Part shown: positions 30,152 through 42,893 of the stretch, piece after piece
Layout of the letters: each line of letters opens with the position of its first letter
Numbering within the stretch: position 1 is the stretch's first letter
NCBI RefSeq assembly: GCF_002441935.1
Contig: NZ_CP023668.1
Coordinates: forward strand, 186,001 to 250,000
Source: Mesoplasma lactucae ATCC 49193
Lineage (GTDB): Bacteria > Bacillota_I > Bacilli_A > Mycoplasmatales > Mycoplasmataceae
Length of the DNA: 64,000 bases
Reading direction: 5' to 3'
Program-made: the position numbers and the translations under genes
The notes under the pieces: model-generated
The model's database searches: none
What the model saw: only the letters and a program-made list of their open reading frames with translations
What the model was told of the DNA's origin: nothing

Positions 30152-31711
30152 ATGGCTAAGAAACTAACAAGCAAAAAAAGTTTAGAATTTTTAACTATTA
30201 TGACAACTGTTGTGGGAACAATGGTTGGTGCTGGAATTTATGTTAAAAATGATAACCATAACGGGCACGTTTTAGGACAAATTCAAAACCCTTACGTAGC
30301 TTTAATTTTGTGAGCTGTAACAGGTGTGATTGTTATGGCTGCAATTATGATTTTTTTAGAGGTTGCTTCTGCAACTGCTAAAAAGGGTAACGGAACTGTT
30401 GCCAACTGAATTAGATTATTCTTAAATACAAAAACTGCTAGATTGGCAAGTATCTACTATATCTTTGTTTACTTACCAGTAAACTATGGATTTTTTGCAA
30501 CTTTAGTAATTCAGTATGTCTTAACAGCTGCTGGAAACCCAATTACGAATAAAGGTGTTATGATTGCGCTTTATTTATCAATTGGAACTGTTTTTATTGT
30601 TGGATTTTCTTCAATTAATGCTTTTGCTAGAAAAACTGGGAAATCAATTCAAATCGTTGGAACTATTGTTAAGTTTTTACCTTTAATTTTAGTTTTAATC
30701 GCAATCTTTGTTCCAGATAAAAGTTGAGGAGTTATCTTTAATAAATCTGGAATGGTTGTAGATGAAAACGGAAAACAATTAGGAAATCTTTGAAACACAA
30801 GTTTTGAAGATGTCACTGGCACAAAAGTAATGAGTGGATTTACACCAATCTTATTTGCTTTTAACGGATTTATTTATGCTGCAAATATGCAAGCAGAAGT
30901 TGAAAATAAAGATGCTGTTGCTAAAGGAATTTTAGCTGGAGTTATCTTTACAACAATCTTTTATATCTTGATTTCACTTTCATTATTTTTAGGAAGTGCT
31001 GATGGATCTGTAGTTTCATTCTTTAACTACATGTTTAACGGATTTAAAACAGTCCCTAAAGAAGTTATGATTGATGGAAAATTAACTAATGTACCTATGA
31101 TTCCAACTCACGGAGCTTCAATTATTGCTTCAAACATCATTCTTTCAGTTGTTTGTTTACTTGGTTTAAATAGTTATACTTTAACTGGAACTAACTTTTA
31201 TAACACTGATGCCAATGCTGGAATTGTTTTTTCAGATAATAAATACATCAAACAAGGACAATCAGGAATGATTCAAATGGGAATTGGATTATTCTTCTTC
31301 TATGTTCTTGCTACAATCGCAATCTTAATTGGGAAACCAGCATCATACTTAATGGACTTAACAGGAAATGCTGGAGCAATCATTGGATTCAGCTTTTATA
31401 CATTATTAATCTTTTTAGCAATGCGAAATCGATTCACTAAAAAGGTAGAAGTTGATAGAATTAATAAATACGTCTTTTGATTCTGTGGACCATTTAGTTT
31501 CATTTCATTATTAGGAATCTGTATTTATTCATACTTAGATTTCTTCGGAGCTTTTGGAAACTTTAAATTAGAAAACGTTCTTGCTATGGCTGGTAGTGTA
31601 GTTGTAATCTTAATCCTTTGAGTAATCAACGAAATTTGCTTTAAAAAAGTACCTTTTGATGCTAAATCAATGGAAGAACAAAAAGAAAAAATTAATGAAA
31701 AATTACACTAA
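30152..31711 (+). CDS. APC-family amino acid permease
   Basis: 519 residues, about 12 membrane helices. The first helix carries TIMTTVVGTMVGAGIYVKN, the APC signature in which G-x-G-x-G breaks the helix for substrate binding. A hydrophilic loop follows helix 1 (NDNHNGHVLGQIQNPY). SD AAAGGAAA. The family imports amino acids by proton or sodium coupling or exchange; mollicutes depend on uptake because they lack amino acid synthesis. The particular substrate cannot be read. The C-terminus ends in a charged cytoplasmic tail. Confidence 0.88.
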
Positions 31712-31741
31712 TAATTATTTTTAGAAAAAGGAGGGAACATT

Positions 31742-33037
31742 ATGAAATTTATCGATACTGCGAAATTTACAATCGAAGCTGGTAAAGGTGGAGATGGTGC
31801 TGTAAGTTTTAGACACGATCTTTACGTACCAAATGGTGGACCAAATGGTGGCGATGGTGGAAATGGTGGAAACGTGATTTTCGTCGGAGATTCTGGAAAA
31901 CACTCACTGTTAGACTTAAAACTTAACAAAACTTTTAAAGCTGAAGATGGTGGCAAAGGTGATATTAAAAATATGCACGGAGCCAAAGGAGATAACTTAA
32001 TCATTCGTGTTCCGGTTGGAACTGTGTTAATCAACGCTGAAAATGGAGAGATTTTAGCTGACATTGACAAAGCTGATGAAGAAGTTATTGTTGCTAAAGG
32101 TGGAAAAGGTGGAAAAGGGAATGCAAGATTTGCAAACTCAAGAAACAAGGCCCCATCATTATTTGAAGCTGGAACTTTAGGAGAAGACTTTGATATTCGT
32201 GCTGAATTAAAAGTTTTAGCTGACGTTGGTTTTGTTGGTTTACCAAATGCTGGAAAATCAACTTTATTAAGAGCAATTACAAACTCAAAACCAGAAGTTG
32301 CTGATTATCCTTTCACTACTTTAAATCCTCAACTTGGAGTTGCTAAAGCACCAGATGGAGACACATTTGTTGTAGCTGACTTACCCGGATTAATTGAAGG
32401 TGCAAGTTTAGGAAAAGGTTTAGGACATGAATTTTTAAAACATATTGAACGTTGTAAAGTAATTTGTCACGTTGTTGATATGTCTGGAAATTATGGAACT
32501 GAAGATGTAATTGCGAACTATGAAACTATTCGCGCGGAATTAAAAGACTACAATCAACATCTAGATGAACGTCCAGAAATTGTTGTCTTAAACAAAATGG
32601 ATACTGATGAAGCTCAAATCAATATGATGGATGAAAGAATCAAAGAATTCTTTAAAGATAAAAATACTGTTCAAGTTTCTGGTTTAAAACGTGAAAACTT
32701 GAAAGCTTTCTTAGCAGATATTTCAGAAACTTTAAAAACTACTACTTACAAACCTCTATGAGAAGTTAAAGACAAGTATAATGGAGTTAAAGTTTATGGT
32801 TTTGAAGACGACAAACCTGAAGTTATTATTCAAAACAAAGGAAATGGTCGTTGAGAAGTTTCTGGTAAAACTATTTTTGATATTTACCAAAGAACTCCTT
32901 TATGAACTGATGACAACTTATTATGATTCAATGAAAAATTGAAAAACTTGGGAGTTTATGATCAATTAAGAGAAAAAGGAATCCAAGCAGGAGACCTTGT
33001 TAAAATCTTTGATTATGAACTTGAATGAGTAGATTAA
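31742..33037 (+). CDS. obg: GTPase Obg (CgtA)
   Basis: 431 residues, three domains. The Gly-rich Obg fold (1-158) has GGKGGDGAVSFRHD and GGNGGNVIFVGD; the GTPase has GLPNAGKST near 166, DLPGLIEGAS near 214 and NKMD near 284; the C-terminal OCT domain (about 345-431) has YNGVKVYGFEDD and is rich in Trp read from TGA. Reading TGA as a stop would lose the whole OCT domain. Obg acts in 50S maturation and stress response. SD AAAGGAGG. nadE follows by 16 bases. Confidence 0.97.
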
Positions 33038-33053
33038 GAAAGAAGTTATAAAT

Positions 33054-33794
33054 ATGGAATTAAAAGAATACCTTGATTATTTAGTTAAATTTATTAGACA
33101 AACTGTTAAAGACGCTCACTGTGATGGTGTTGTTGTTGGGATTAGTGGTGGAATTGATTCAGCAGTAGTTGCAATGCTAGCAAAAAAAGCTTTTCCAGAT
33201 AACAGTTTAACTATTTGAATGCCATGTGATTCTTCAAAAGAAGATTATGATTGTGCTAACCAATTAATTAAAGCTGGAGATTTAAACACTTTAACAATTG
33301 ATTTAAAAGCTACTTTTGAAGCAATGTTAAACACTTTTAAACAACAAAATTTTGAACTATCAAAATTAGCAACAGCAAATATTAAAGCGCGTTTAAGAAT
33401 GACAACTTTATATGCAACAGCACAAACTAAAAATTATTTAGTTTTAGGAACTGATAATGCTGATGAATGATACATTGGTTATTTCACTAAATTTGGTGAT
33501 GGTGGAGTTGATGCTGTGCCATTAATTCACTTATTAAAATCAGAAGTAAGAGAAGCTGCTAAAATGTTAGGCGTTCCAGAAGATATTATTACTCGTAAAC
33601 CAACTGCTGGTTTATGAGAAAATCAAACCGACGAATCTGAAATCGGGTATAGTTATGATCAAATTGATAACTATTTAAAGACAAAACATTCAGATGATGC
33701 TAAACTAGTTGAAAGAATCGAAACATTACACAAAAATTCTGAACACAAAAGACATCCAGCAATTCAACCGTTGCAATTTGAAAGAAATAATTAA
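33054..33794 (+). CDS. nadE: NH3-dependent NAD+ synthetase
   Basis: 246 residues, the short ammonia-dependent form without a glutaminase domain. It makes NAD+ from deamido-NAD+, ATP and ammonia. The ATP-binding PP-loop SGGIDSA is near residue 30; [27 protein letters not shown] is the substrate-site block, followed by [17 protein letters not shown] and the terminal HKRHPA. All are family signatures. TGA is Trp in several of them. Obg and nadE adjacency is seen in related mollicutes. Confidence 0.96.
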
Positions 33795-33832
33795 AAAATA
33801 GGGTACAATTAAAGCAAGGAGCAATGATTGTA

Positions 33833-34102
33833 ATGTTAATGACACCAATTCAAATCTTAGATCTTAAGATTCCAGAGAAAGTTATTTTCATTATTTTTAT
33901 CATTCTTGCCGGGATTGCCCTATTTTTATATATTTTTAACTTGATCTTTAAAAAAAGCCGAAATAGAAGCGATGTAAAATTTTCAACAGCAGAATTAGAA
34001 AAACAACATAAATTTGATACTGAGATGGATAATGTTGATAGTGAGATTAATTTAATCTTACAAGTTAATAAAAATCCAGATCAGGTTGTAGAAGGTGACT
34101 AA
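33833..34102 (+). CDS. Small single-pass membrane protein
   Basis: 89 residues from ATG 33833; in-frame ATGs exist at 33824 (too close to the SD AAGGAG at 33816-33821) and 33839. One membrane helix (about 15-38, VIFIIFIILAGIALFLYIF) is followed by KKSRNRS, consistent with N-out/C-in topology, and an acidic cytoplasmic tail. Not recognised. It precedes another membrane protein by two bases, so the two may form one unit. Confidence 0.75.
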   Translation: MLMTPIQILDLKIPEKVIFIIFIILAGIALFLYIFNLIFKKSRNRSDVKFSTAELEKQHKFDTEMDNVDSEINLILQVNKNPDQVVEGD

Positions 34103-34104
34103 AA

Positions 34105-34968
34105 ATGGATTTTGAAAATCAAAATCATATTAATTTTGGTCAAAACCAGAACTTTGACCAACTTAAACAAGAGCATAACCAAATAAAGCCAAACTTTACT
34201 AAAACTCAACTAGATTCAGTTGAACTACCAGACTGAGTTGCTAAAGATATTAGACAAGAAAAGTATCGTATTTTCTTTTTATCTTTAGTTTCTGGAGTTT
34301 TATTCTTAATTTCGCTCTTTTTTGTTTTGGCTTACTTCATTCCGACCGCTACAACTTCAAAAACAACTGGTGAAACTACCAAATGAAGTATTCCCACTAA
34401 CTGAATCCCACATCCTGCGTTCACAATTATTATTTGTGTTTTAACAGCTTTGGTTTTCACTTTAGCAATTGTTCATTATATTCATTTAATTAACTCTGTT
34501 AAGAGTTATAAAGGTGATTTATTAATGAATAATAATACAATGCCATACTTTATCATCCAAGATTATCGCTCATTAGTTGCTAGAGTTGTTTATACCAACT
34601 GAATTTGTTGCTCAATTTATCTAGTTACTGGTATTACTATTGGAGTTTTTTGAATCTTAAAAGCAGCTCATGTTAATCATGGTAATAGCTTTAACACTGA
34701 ATTAATCATTCTTTATGTAATTCTTGGAGTTACTTTTGCAATTCACATGATATCTTTAATTGCAATTAAATTAAGAAAAGGAAATCTTTGTGCTCACGCT
34801 AATGGGTCAATTGTTTCACTTGAAGATGAAAAACTAATTTCTAAATCAGCTAACAAAAAATGTTTAGTTATCTTCTTAGTTGTTGCAGCAATTTTACTAT
34901 TTGCCATTTTTATTCCCTATGTGATTATCAGAAAATCACAAGGTAAGAAAATCTTTTCAAATAAATAA
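34105..34968 (+). CDS. Hypothetical membrane protein, four helices
   Basis: 287 residues. A soluble Asn/Gln-rich N-terminus (about 50 residues) precedes helices near 55-75, 110-130, 165-185 and 200-220; a fifth near 255-275 is followed by a basic tail. Not recognised as a known transporter. It starts two bases after the small membrane protein gene and ends at a strong terminator, so this pair is a unit of its own. Two Cys-rich spots (WICCSIY, GNLCAHAN) lie near the membrane. Function unknown. Confidence 0.78.
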
Positions 34969-34978
34969 TAATTTAATT

Positions 34979-35010
34979 AATTAACCAAAAAATTGGTTAA
35001 TTTTTTTATT
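34979..35010 (+). terminator. Terminator after the membrane-protein pair
   Basis: AATTAACCAA (34979-34988) pairs perfectly with TTGGTTAATT (34993-35002), then T-run. Confidence 0.85.
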
Positions 35011-35015
35011 TTTTT

Positions 35016-35042
35016 GGGACAAAACTCTGATTTCTTTCTTAT
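35016..35042 (+). promoter_or_regulatory. GGGAC-N16-TCTTAT element, copy E, in front of an orphan gene
   Basis: GGGAC (35016-35020), 16 bases, TCTTATACC from 35037, in the same form as at recA. The orphan gene's ATG is 32 bases after the second box. No TATAAT in the interval. Confidence 0.65.
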
Positions 35043-35074
35043 ACCAAGATAGAGGAGAAAAGAGAAAAGAATTT

Positions 35075-35812
35075 ATGCAAATAGAATTATTAAAAAATAA
35101 GGATACCAATGTTGTTGAACGCTTAAGTATCCAACATTACAACCAAGAGGTATTAAAAGCGGTTTGTAATTTAAACCTTACACATGAAGATAGTATGGTT
35201 TATTTAGGAAGACTAGATATTAAGTGACACAACTTATTTATCAATTATGATCCAGACAAAAAGTTAGAGTTTTTAAAAACTGGGTTTATTGATTTTAACC
35301 AAAACAAAGAAGTTGAGTACTTCTTAAACTACTTTGTTGATTATCAAGACAAGTTAAAAGAAATGACAAGTGATGATGTGAAAAAAGACATGTGATTTAT
35401 TAACTATTATTTCTGATGTATGTTTTATATTATGATAAAAGATTTATGCTGAAGTCAAGAACTTGTGATTGGTAATCAAGTTGATGAAGAATATTCAGCG
35501 GTTTATGATCCGATGATTTTGTTTTGTTTAGAGGGAATTGATTATTTAAAGAAATTTAATTTAATTACTAAACAACAAAGCTTAATGTTTGATTTCATTT
35601 TTTATATGGATTTAGATACAAAACCAGATTCGTTATTTAAATACCTAAAAGATATGAAAATTAATAATCAAAATATTAATTTATTAGTTTTTGAAAAAGA
35701 AATCTTATTAACTTCTGAAGCTGAAAACCAAGACCATGTTTTTTGAATGTTAAAACAAAAAGCAATTAGTGGGGTTGTTTTAGAAATTATTAAAGAAAAA
35801 AATAAAGCCTAA
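35075..35812 (+). CDS. Hypothetical protein in the putative recombination regulon
   Basis: 245 residues, not recognised. Start ATG 35075; AGAGGAG lies 17 bases upstream, farther than usual, so the true start is slightly uncertain, though no other start codon fits. The chain is cytoplasmic, helix-rich and unusually rich in aromatics, with a cluster read through TGA codons (DMWFINYYFWCMFYIMIKDLCW, about 105-126), which may be a buried or membrane-associated helix pair. It is bounded by terminator upstream and clpB control region downstream, so it is transcribed alone from copy E. The recA-type element is the only clue to its role. Confidence 0.78.
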
Positions 35813-35827
35813 AATCTAAGGGTCAAA

Positions 35828-35854
35828 TTATCACTCTTATATTGCTTTTGCTAA
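35828..35854 (+). promoter_or_regulatory. Degenerate CIRCE operator before clpB
   Basis: TTATCACTC, nine bases, TTTTGCTAA. The left arm has one mismatch to TTAGCACTC and the right three mismatches to GAGTGCTAA; the spacing is exactly that of CIRCE. It overlaps a promoter TTGCTT (35842-35847), 16 bases, TAGAAT (35864-35869). Confidence 0.5.
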
Positions 35855-35920
35855 GCAAATTGTTAGAATATACATAAGAAAAGAAATTTCTAATAGTTAT
35901 AAGATAGGAGTTGAATTTAT

Positions 35921-38065
35921 ATGGATTTTCAACAAAAACAAGACCCACAAAATGATCCTAATGTGTTAGAAAAATACACAACCGATTTGACTAAAAATGC
36001 CAAAGACGGCAAATTGGATCCTGTAATTGGGAGAGAAGATGAAATTTTACGTGTAACTAGAATTTTATCTCGTAAAACAAAAAACAATCCTGTTCTAATC
36101 GGAGAACCTGGGGTTGGTAAAACTGCTGTTGTTGAAGGATTAGCACAACGTATTGTTAGTGGCGATGTGCCTTCAAACTTAAAAGACAAAAAAATTCTTG
36201 AACTAGACATGGGATCACTTATGGCTGGTGCTTCATATTTAGGTGAATATGAAGCTAGAGTTAAAGGAATTGTTAACGCAGTTGAAAAATCAAATGGAGA
36301 AATTATTCTCTTTATTGATGAAATTCACTTAATCGTTGGTGCTGGGAAAACTGGTGATGGAGGAATGGATGTTTCAAACTTATTGAAACCTGCTCTTGCT
36401 CGTGGCGAATTAAAAGTAATTGGAGCAACTACTTTAAACGAATATCGTGAATATATGGAAAAAGATACTGCTTTAGAAAGACGTTTTCAAAAAGTTAATG
36501 TTCCTGAACCAACAGTTGATGAAACTATTTCAATCTTACGTGGTTTAAAAGAACGTTTTGAAGCGTATCATGGAGTATTAATTCATGATAATGCTTTGGT
36601 TAGTGCTGCTAAATTATCAAACCAATACATCACTGATCGTTTCTTACCAGATAAAGCAATCGATTTAGTTGATGAAGCTAGTGCCACAATTAAAACTGAA
36701 TTAGCTTCAGTTCCAACTGATTTAGATCACGTTAATCGTCGTGTGATGCAACTTGAAATTGAACGTGCTGCGTTAAGTAAAGAAGTTGATGAAAAATCTA
36801 AAAAACGTTTGACTGAAACTGATAATGAATTAACTGATTTAAAGAAAAAACAAGCTGAATTAAATGACAAGTGAAAAAATGACAAGAAACAAATTGATAA
36901 TGTTACAAAACTACGTCAAACTCTTGATTCATTAAAATCAGAATTAACTCAAGCTCAAAATGAAGCAAACTACCAAAGAGCTTCAGAATTGCAATATTCA
37001 TTAATTCCAGCAATGGAAAAACAATTAAGAACTGCTCAAGATAACTTGAACAAAGGCGCTTTAATTAACGATGAAGTTACTGAAAGTGAAATTGCTGCAA
37101 TTGTTTCTCGCTGAACAGGAATTCCTGTTAACAAATTGGTTGAATCTGAACGTAAACGTTTATTAGAATTACCAAATGATTTAAAGAAAAACGTTAAAGG
37201 ACAAGATAAAGCAATCGAAATTGTTTCTGATGCAATTATCCGTTCTCGTGCTGGAGTTAAAAACCCAGATAAACCAATTGGATCATTCTTATTTTTAGGA
37301 CCAACTGGAGTTGGAAAAACTGAAGTTGCTAAAACTTTAGCAGATGTTTTATTCTCATCAGAAAAGAAAATGATCAGAATTGATATGTCTGAATTTATGG
37401 ACCGTGAAAGTGTCAATAAATTAATTGGAGCTCCTCCAGGATACATTGGATATGGAAAAGGTGGAGTTTTAACTGAAGCTGTTCGTCGTAACCCATATTC
37501 AATCGTGTTATTTGATGAAATTGAAAAAGCACACCCAGATGTATTTAACGTGTTCTTACAAATTTTAGATGATGGACGTGTTACTGATTCTAGTGGTCGT
37601 TTAATCGACTTTAAAAACACAATCATTATCATGACTTCAAACATTGGATCTGAATACATTTTAAATGCTGAAGACCCTGATGAAATTAATATGAAAATGA
37701 TTATGGCAGAATTACAAAAACACTTCCGTCCAGAATTCTTAAACCGTATTGATGACATTATTCCATTTAATGCTTTATCAAAAGATACTATTAAAGAAAT
37801 TATCAAAAAAGATTTAAATCAATTAAGTGAACGTATGAGACAACAATCTGATTATGACATTGACTTTGATGATGGTGTTGTTGATAAAATTAAAGAAGAA
37901 GGATATGACCGTCAATTTGGTGCAAGACCAATCACCAGATATATTGAAAACAATTTAGAAACAATGATTGCAAAAGAAATCATTGAAGGAAAAATTGCTC
38001 ATGGTAAAAAATATTTAGTAATTGTTAACAAAGACAAAGAATTTGAAGTTACTGAAAAAAACTAA
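35921..38065 (+). CDS. clpB: ATP-dependent disaggregase ClpB, without N domain
   Basis: 714 residues against about 860 in typical bacteria. Works with DnaK to dissolve protein aggregates. It begins directly with the linker and first AAA+ domain ([11 protein letters not shown]); the N-terminal substrate-binding domain is absent, as I recall for other mollicutes. Walker A motifs are GEPGVGKT near 60 and GPTGVGKT near 459; the middle coiled coil (about 310-400) looks short. [12 protein letters not shown] and [10 protein letters not shown] (TGA Trp) are family signatures. SD AGGAG. A degenerate CIRCE upstream suggests weak HrcA control. Confidence 0.96.
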
Positions 38066-38078
38066 AATAATATTCAAA

Positions 38079-38105
38079 TTAGCACTTGCTCTTAGCGAGT
38101 GCTAA
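38079..38105 (+). promoter_or_regulatory. CIRCE operator of the hrcA-grpE-dnaK operon, with promoter
   Basis: TTAGCACTT, nine bases, GAGTGCTAA: one mismatch to consensus. It contains the -35 box (TTGCTC at 38086-38091); TATAAT follows at 38109-38114 with a 17-base spacer. HrcA binding here would block transcription. Confidence 0.95.
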
Positions 38106-38144
38106 TTGTATAATATAGGTGATATTGATATAGGAGGAATCCTC

Positions 38145-39176
38145 ATGATAACACCAAGAGAAGAAGAAATTCTTAAGATTATCGTCAATGAATATACTTC
38201 ATCAGCTCAACCAGTTAGTTCTAAAAGAATTATGGAGTTGATGGGAAATACAGTCTCATCTGCGACAATCAGAAATGAATGTGCGTTTTTAGAAAATCAA
38301 AATTATCTTGAAAAAGAACACACTTCTTCTGGAAGAGTGCCTTCTTCAAAAGGATATCGATACTATGTTGATAATCTAATGGGCAACGATGCTTTTGATA
38401 CAAGTATTTTTGATAGCATCGAAGCTTTATTTGATAATAGAAGCTATTCAATTGACCAAATTATTGAAAAGTCTTCAAACATAATTAGTGAAATGACAAA
38501 TTCATTAGCAATCGTTTCAACAAGAGAAGACGTTGATCATTTAAAAATCCGCAAGATTGAAATGATCCCGTTAACTAATAAAACCGCTTCTGTAATTTTC
38601 ATTTTAAATAATGGAGATGCGATTAATAAAGTCTATTGTTTAGATGAACAACATATGAATGACTTACCAATTGCGGTCAAATTATTCAATGATAACTTAA
38701 CTGATATGTACGTTGAAGACATTCCAAGAAGCCTTAGTGGCATCGAAGGTGAGTTAAAAACGATGGTTAAGAATTATGAAGATTTATTTCGTCAATTCTT
38801 AAGTGCGGTTGTCGAACAAACCAAAGCTAAATCACAAACGTATGGAATTAGTAATATGTTAGTAAATCCTGAATTTACTGATATTAGCCGATTAAAAAAT
38901 GTGATGAAAATCATTACAAGTGTGTCGCCATTCGATTGGTTTGATTATAACTACCAAGGTTCACAAAAAAATATTTCAATCACAACCAAAATTGGATTTG
39001 AAATTAACCCAGATATTGATGGGGTTGATGATTTAGCAATCATTGGTGCAGAATTTAACACTAATGGTTCACAAAAAAACGCAATTACCTTGATTGGACC
39101 TAAGCGTATGCGTTATGATGAAGCAAACATCTTATTGCAATTCTTAATCGATAAGATTAATGGATTGACTAAGTAA
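38145..39176 (+). CDS. hrcA: Heat-inducible transcription repressor HrcA
   Basis: 343 residues. Binds CIRCE and represses chaperone genes. The N-terminal winged helix reads MITPREEEILKIIVNEY...PVSSKRIMEL...VSSATIRNE, and LEKEHTSSGRVPSSKGYRYYVD is the family signature. Start ATG 38145 lies 7 bases behind AGGAGG; an in-frame TTG at 38106 is inside the operator/promoter and rejected. It uses TGG once (DWFDY), rare in this window. First gene of the operon; it is autoregulated. Confidence 0.96.
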   Translation: MITPREEEILKIIVNEYTSSAQPVSSKRIMELMGNTVSSATIRNECAFLENQNYLEKEHTSSGRVPSSKGYRYYVDNLMGNDAFDTSIFDSIEALFDNRSYSIDQIIEKSSNIISEMTNSLAIVSTREDVDHLKIRKIEMIPLTNKTASVIFILNNGDAINKVYCLDEQHMNDLPIAVKLFNDNLTDMYVEDIPRSLSGIEGELKTMVKNYEDLFRQFLSAVVEQTKAKSQTYGISNMLVNPEFTDISRLKNVMKIITSVSPFDWFDYNYQGSQKNISITTKIGFEINPDIDGVDDLAIIGAEFNTNGSQKNAITLIGPKRMRYDEANILLQFLIDKINGLTK

Positions 39177-39191
39177 AAGGGGGACAAACGA

Positions 39192-39827
39192 ATGAAAGAC
39201 AAAGACAAAAAACAAGATTCTAAACTTGATGATACAATTCATGAAGAAAAAATCTCAACAGAGCAATCTGAAGAAAAATTAGAACCAAAAGTTATGAATA
39301 TTTTTAAAGCTCATCCTGATGATGAAAACTTACAAATTATTCAACAATATGTTGATTCTTTAAATAAAGAAATCGACTTATTAAATAACGAAGTAAAATC
39401 AGTTGTTGCTGATAATAGAAATACTATTAAAAGACGTGACGATCAAGAACAAGAACTCCGCAAATATGGTGCTAAAAAACTTGGAGAAGCTATCGTTCCA
39501 GATATTGAATTATTTAGAACTGTTTTAAAAACATCTGAAAATAATGCAAGTGCAGAAGTGCAAAATTATTTAAAAGGTTTTGAAATGGTTATTACAAGAA
39601 TGGACGATGCTTTAAGTCAAGTTGGGATTAAAGAAATGAATATCAAACTTGGAAGTGAAGCCGATTCTCACACAATGAACATCACTGATGTTGTTGAAAG
39701 TGATGAATATGATGAAGGTCAAGTTGTAAAAGTTGTTTCAAACGGATATACAATTTATGACAAAGTATTAATTCATGCTAATGTCCAAGTTGCTGGTAAA
39801 AAACCAAGCAAAGAAGAAGAAAAATAA
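39192..39827 (+). CDS. grpE: Nucleotide exchange factor GrpE
   Basis: 211 residues. Promotes ADP release from DnaK. The long N-terminal helix (about 45-85, NEVKSVVADNRNTIKRRDDQEQELRKYG) is followed by the beta domain with GEAIVPDIELFRTVL, VITRMDDALSQVGIKEM and the signature DEGQVVKVVSNGYTIYDKVLIHANVQV. The acidic N-terminal extension is disordered. Third chaperone-operon position between hrcA and dnaK fits. Confidence 0.95.
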   Translation: MKDKDKKQDSKLDDTIHEEKISTEQSEEKLEPKVMNIFKAHPDDENLQIIQQYVDSLNKEIDLLNNEVKSVVADNRNTIKRRDDQEQELRKYGAKKLGEAIVPDIELFRTVLKTSENNASAEVQNYLKGFEMVITRMDDALSQVGIKEMNIKLGSEADSHTMNITDVVESDEYDEGQVVKVVSNGYTIYDKVLIHANVQVAGKKPSKEEEK

Positions 39828-39830
39828 TAA

Positions 39831-41636
<1,806 letters not shown>

Positions 41637-41661
41637 TAGTTTAACTTATTAATAATGTGAT

Positions 41662-41696
41662 AATAGATATAGGAAACTATATCTATTATTTTTTAG
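41662..41696 (+). terminator. Hairpin between dnaK and dnaJ
   Basis: AATAGATATAG (41662-41672) pairs perfectly with CTATATCTATT (41677-41687) around GAAA, followed by ATTTTTT. It probably reduces read-through from dnaK into dnaJ. Confidence 0.75.
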
Positions 41697-41712
41697 AAGG
41701 GAATTTTAAAAC

Positions 41713-42879
41713 ATGGCTACAGATAATAAAAGAGATTACTACGAAGTCTTAGGTGTCTCAAAAGATGCGAGTGAACAAGAAATTAAAAAAGCTTATCGTA
41801 CTTTAGCAAAAAAATATCACCCTGATTTAAATAAAGAACCAGGCGCTGAAGAAAAATTTAAAGAAGTTTCAGAAGCTGCTGAGGTGTTGTTAGATAAAGA
41901 TAAACGTGCAAAATATGATCGTTATGGCTTTAACGCCTTTAATCAAAACGGCGCTGGAGCTGGTTTTGAAGACTTTTCAGATTTCTTTAACAACATGGGC
42001 GGTTTTGGAGATATCTTAAACGACCTATTTGGTGGAGGAGCTAGTTTTCAAACTGGTGGAAATAGCGGTTTTGCTAGTGGCTTTGGTCAAGGATTTGGTG
42101 GATTTTCACAACAATCACGTCATTCAAAAGGTGAAGATATCCTCTTAAGCGTTGCTTTAGATTATAAAGAATTTGTTTTTGGAACAACAATTAAAGAAAA
42201 TATTAATGTTATTCAAAAATGTGCAAAATGTAATGGAACTGGCGCTAAAAACCCAAATGATGTAAAAACTTGCGAACGTTGTCATGGTCAAGGTGTGATT
42301 AATGAAACTCAACAAGTTGGAACCATTTCATTTAATCAAACCGTTCCTTGTCCTGAATGCCATGGATCTGGAAAAGTTATCAAAGATAAATGTCCAGATT
42401 GTGATGGAAAAGGATTTATCCGTGCTCCAAAAGAAATTGAAGTAAATATTCCTCATGGATTAAGACCAGATCAACAACTTCGTTTAGCTGGAGAAGGTAA
42501 TGCTAGTTTAGACGGTGGGCCTAATGGAGATATTTATGTTCGCGTTAGTGTAAGACCATCAACAAGTATGTTTATTGACCAATATGGAGTACTTTCACAA
42601 ATCTATAACATTAGTTATCTAGATGCTATTTTAGGAAATTTCGTTGAAATTCAAACAGTTGATGGATTAATTAAAATTAAAGCTCCAAGAGGATTAAAGA
42701 ATGGTGACTTTACAACTGTTCCAAATAAAGGATTGTATGCAAGTCCTGAATCAAATATTCGCGGTGATTTAAAAATTATCTTTAACATTGTTATCCCAAC
42801 AACTGTTGATGATGATGATAAAAAATTATTAGAACAAGTAGCTGCCAATTCTAAATTTAAGCCTAAGAACGAATTATAA
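41713..42879 (+). CDS. dnaJ: Co-chaperone DnaJ (Hsp40 type I)
   Basis: 388 residues. J domain (1-70) with HPD near residue 36, which stimulates DnaK ATPase; a Gly/Phe-rich stretch (about 85-135); four zinc motifs [24 protein letters not shown] and CPDCDGKG (about 170-235); then the substrate-binding C-domains. SD AGAAGGGA. No separate TATAAT is evident after the dnaK hairpin, so expression may depend on partial read-through. Confidence 0.97.
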   Translation: MATDNKRDYYEVLGVSKDASEQEIKKAYRTLAKKYHPDLNKEPGAEEKFKEVSEAAEVLLDKDKRAKYDRYGFNAFNQNGAGAGFEDFSDFFNNMGGFGDILNDLFGGGASFQTGGNSGFASGFGQGFGGFSQQSRHSKGEDILLSVALDYKEFVFGTTIKENINVIQKCAKCNGTGAKNPNDVKTCERCHGQGVINETQQVGTISFNQTVPCPECHGSGKVIKDKCPDCDGKGFIRAPKEIEVNIPHGLRPDQQLRLAGEGNASLDGGPNGDIYVRVSVRPSTSMFIDQYGVLSQIYNISYLDAILGNFVEIQTVDGLIKIKAPRGLKNGDFTTVPNKGLYASPESNIRGDLKIIFNIVIPTTVDDDDKKLLEQVAANSKFKPKNEL

Positions 42880-42893
42880 TTTTAATTAGAATA

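Noticed and set aside
38106-38144. TTG 38106 as hrcA start
   Set aside because: It overlaps the CIRCE/promoter region upstream of the transcription start; ATG 38145 has AGGAGG in place.
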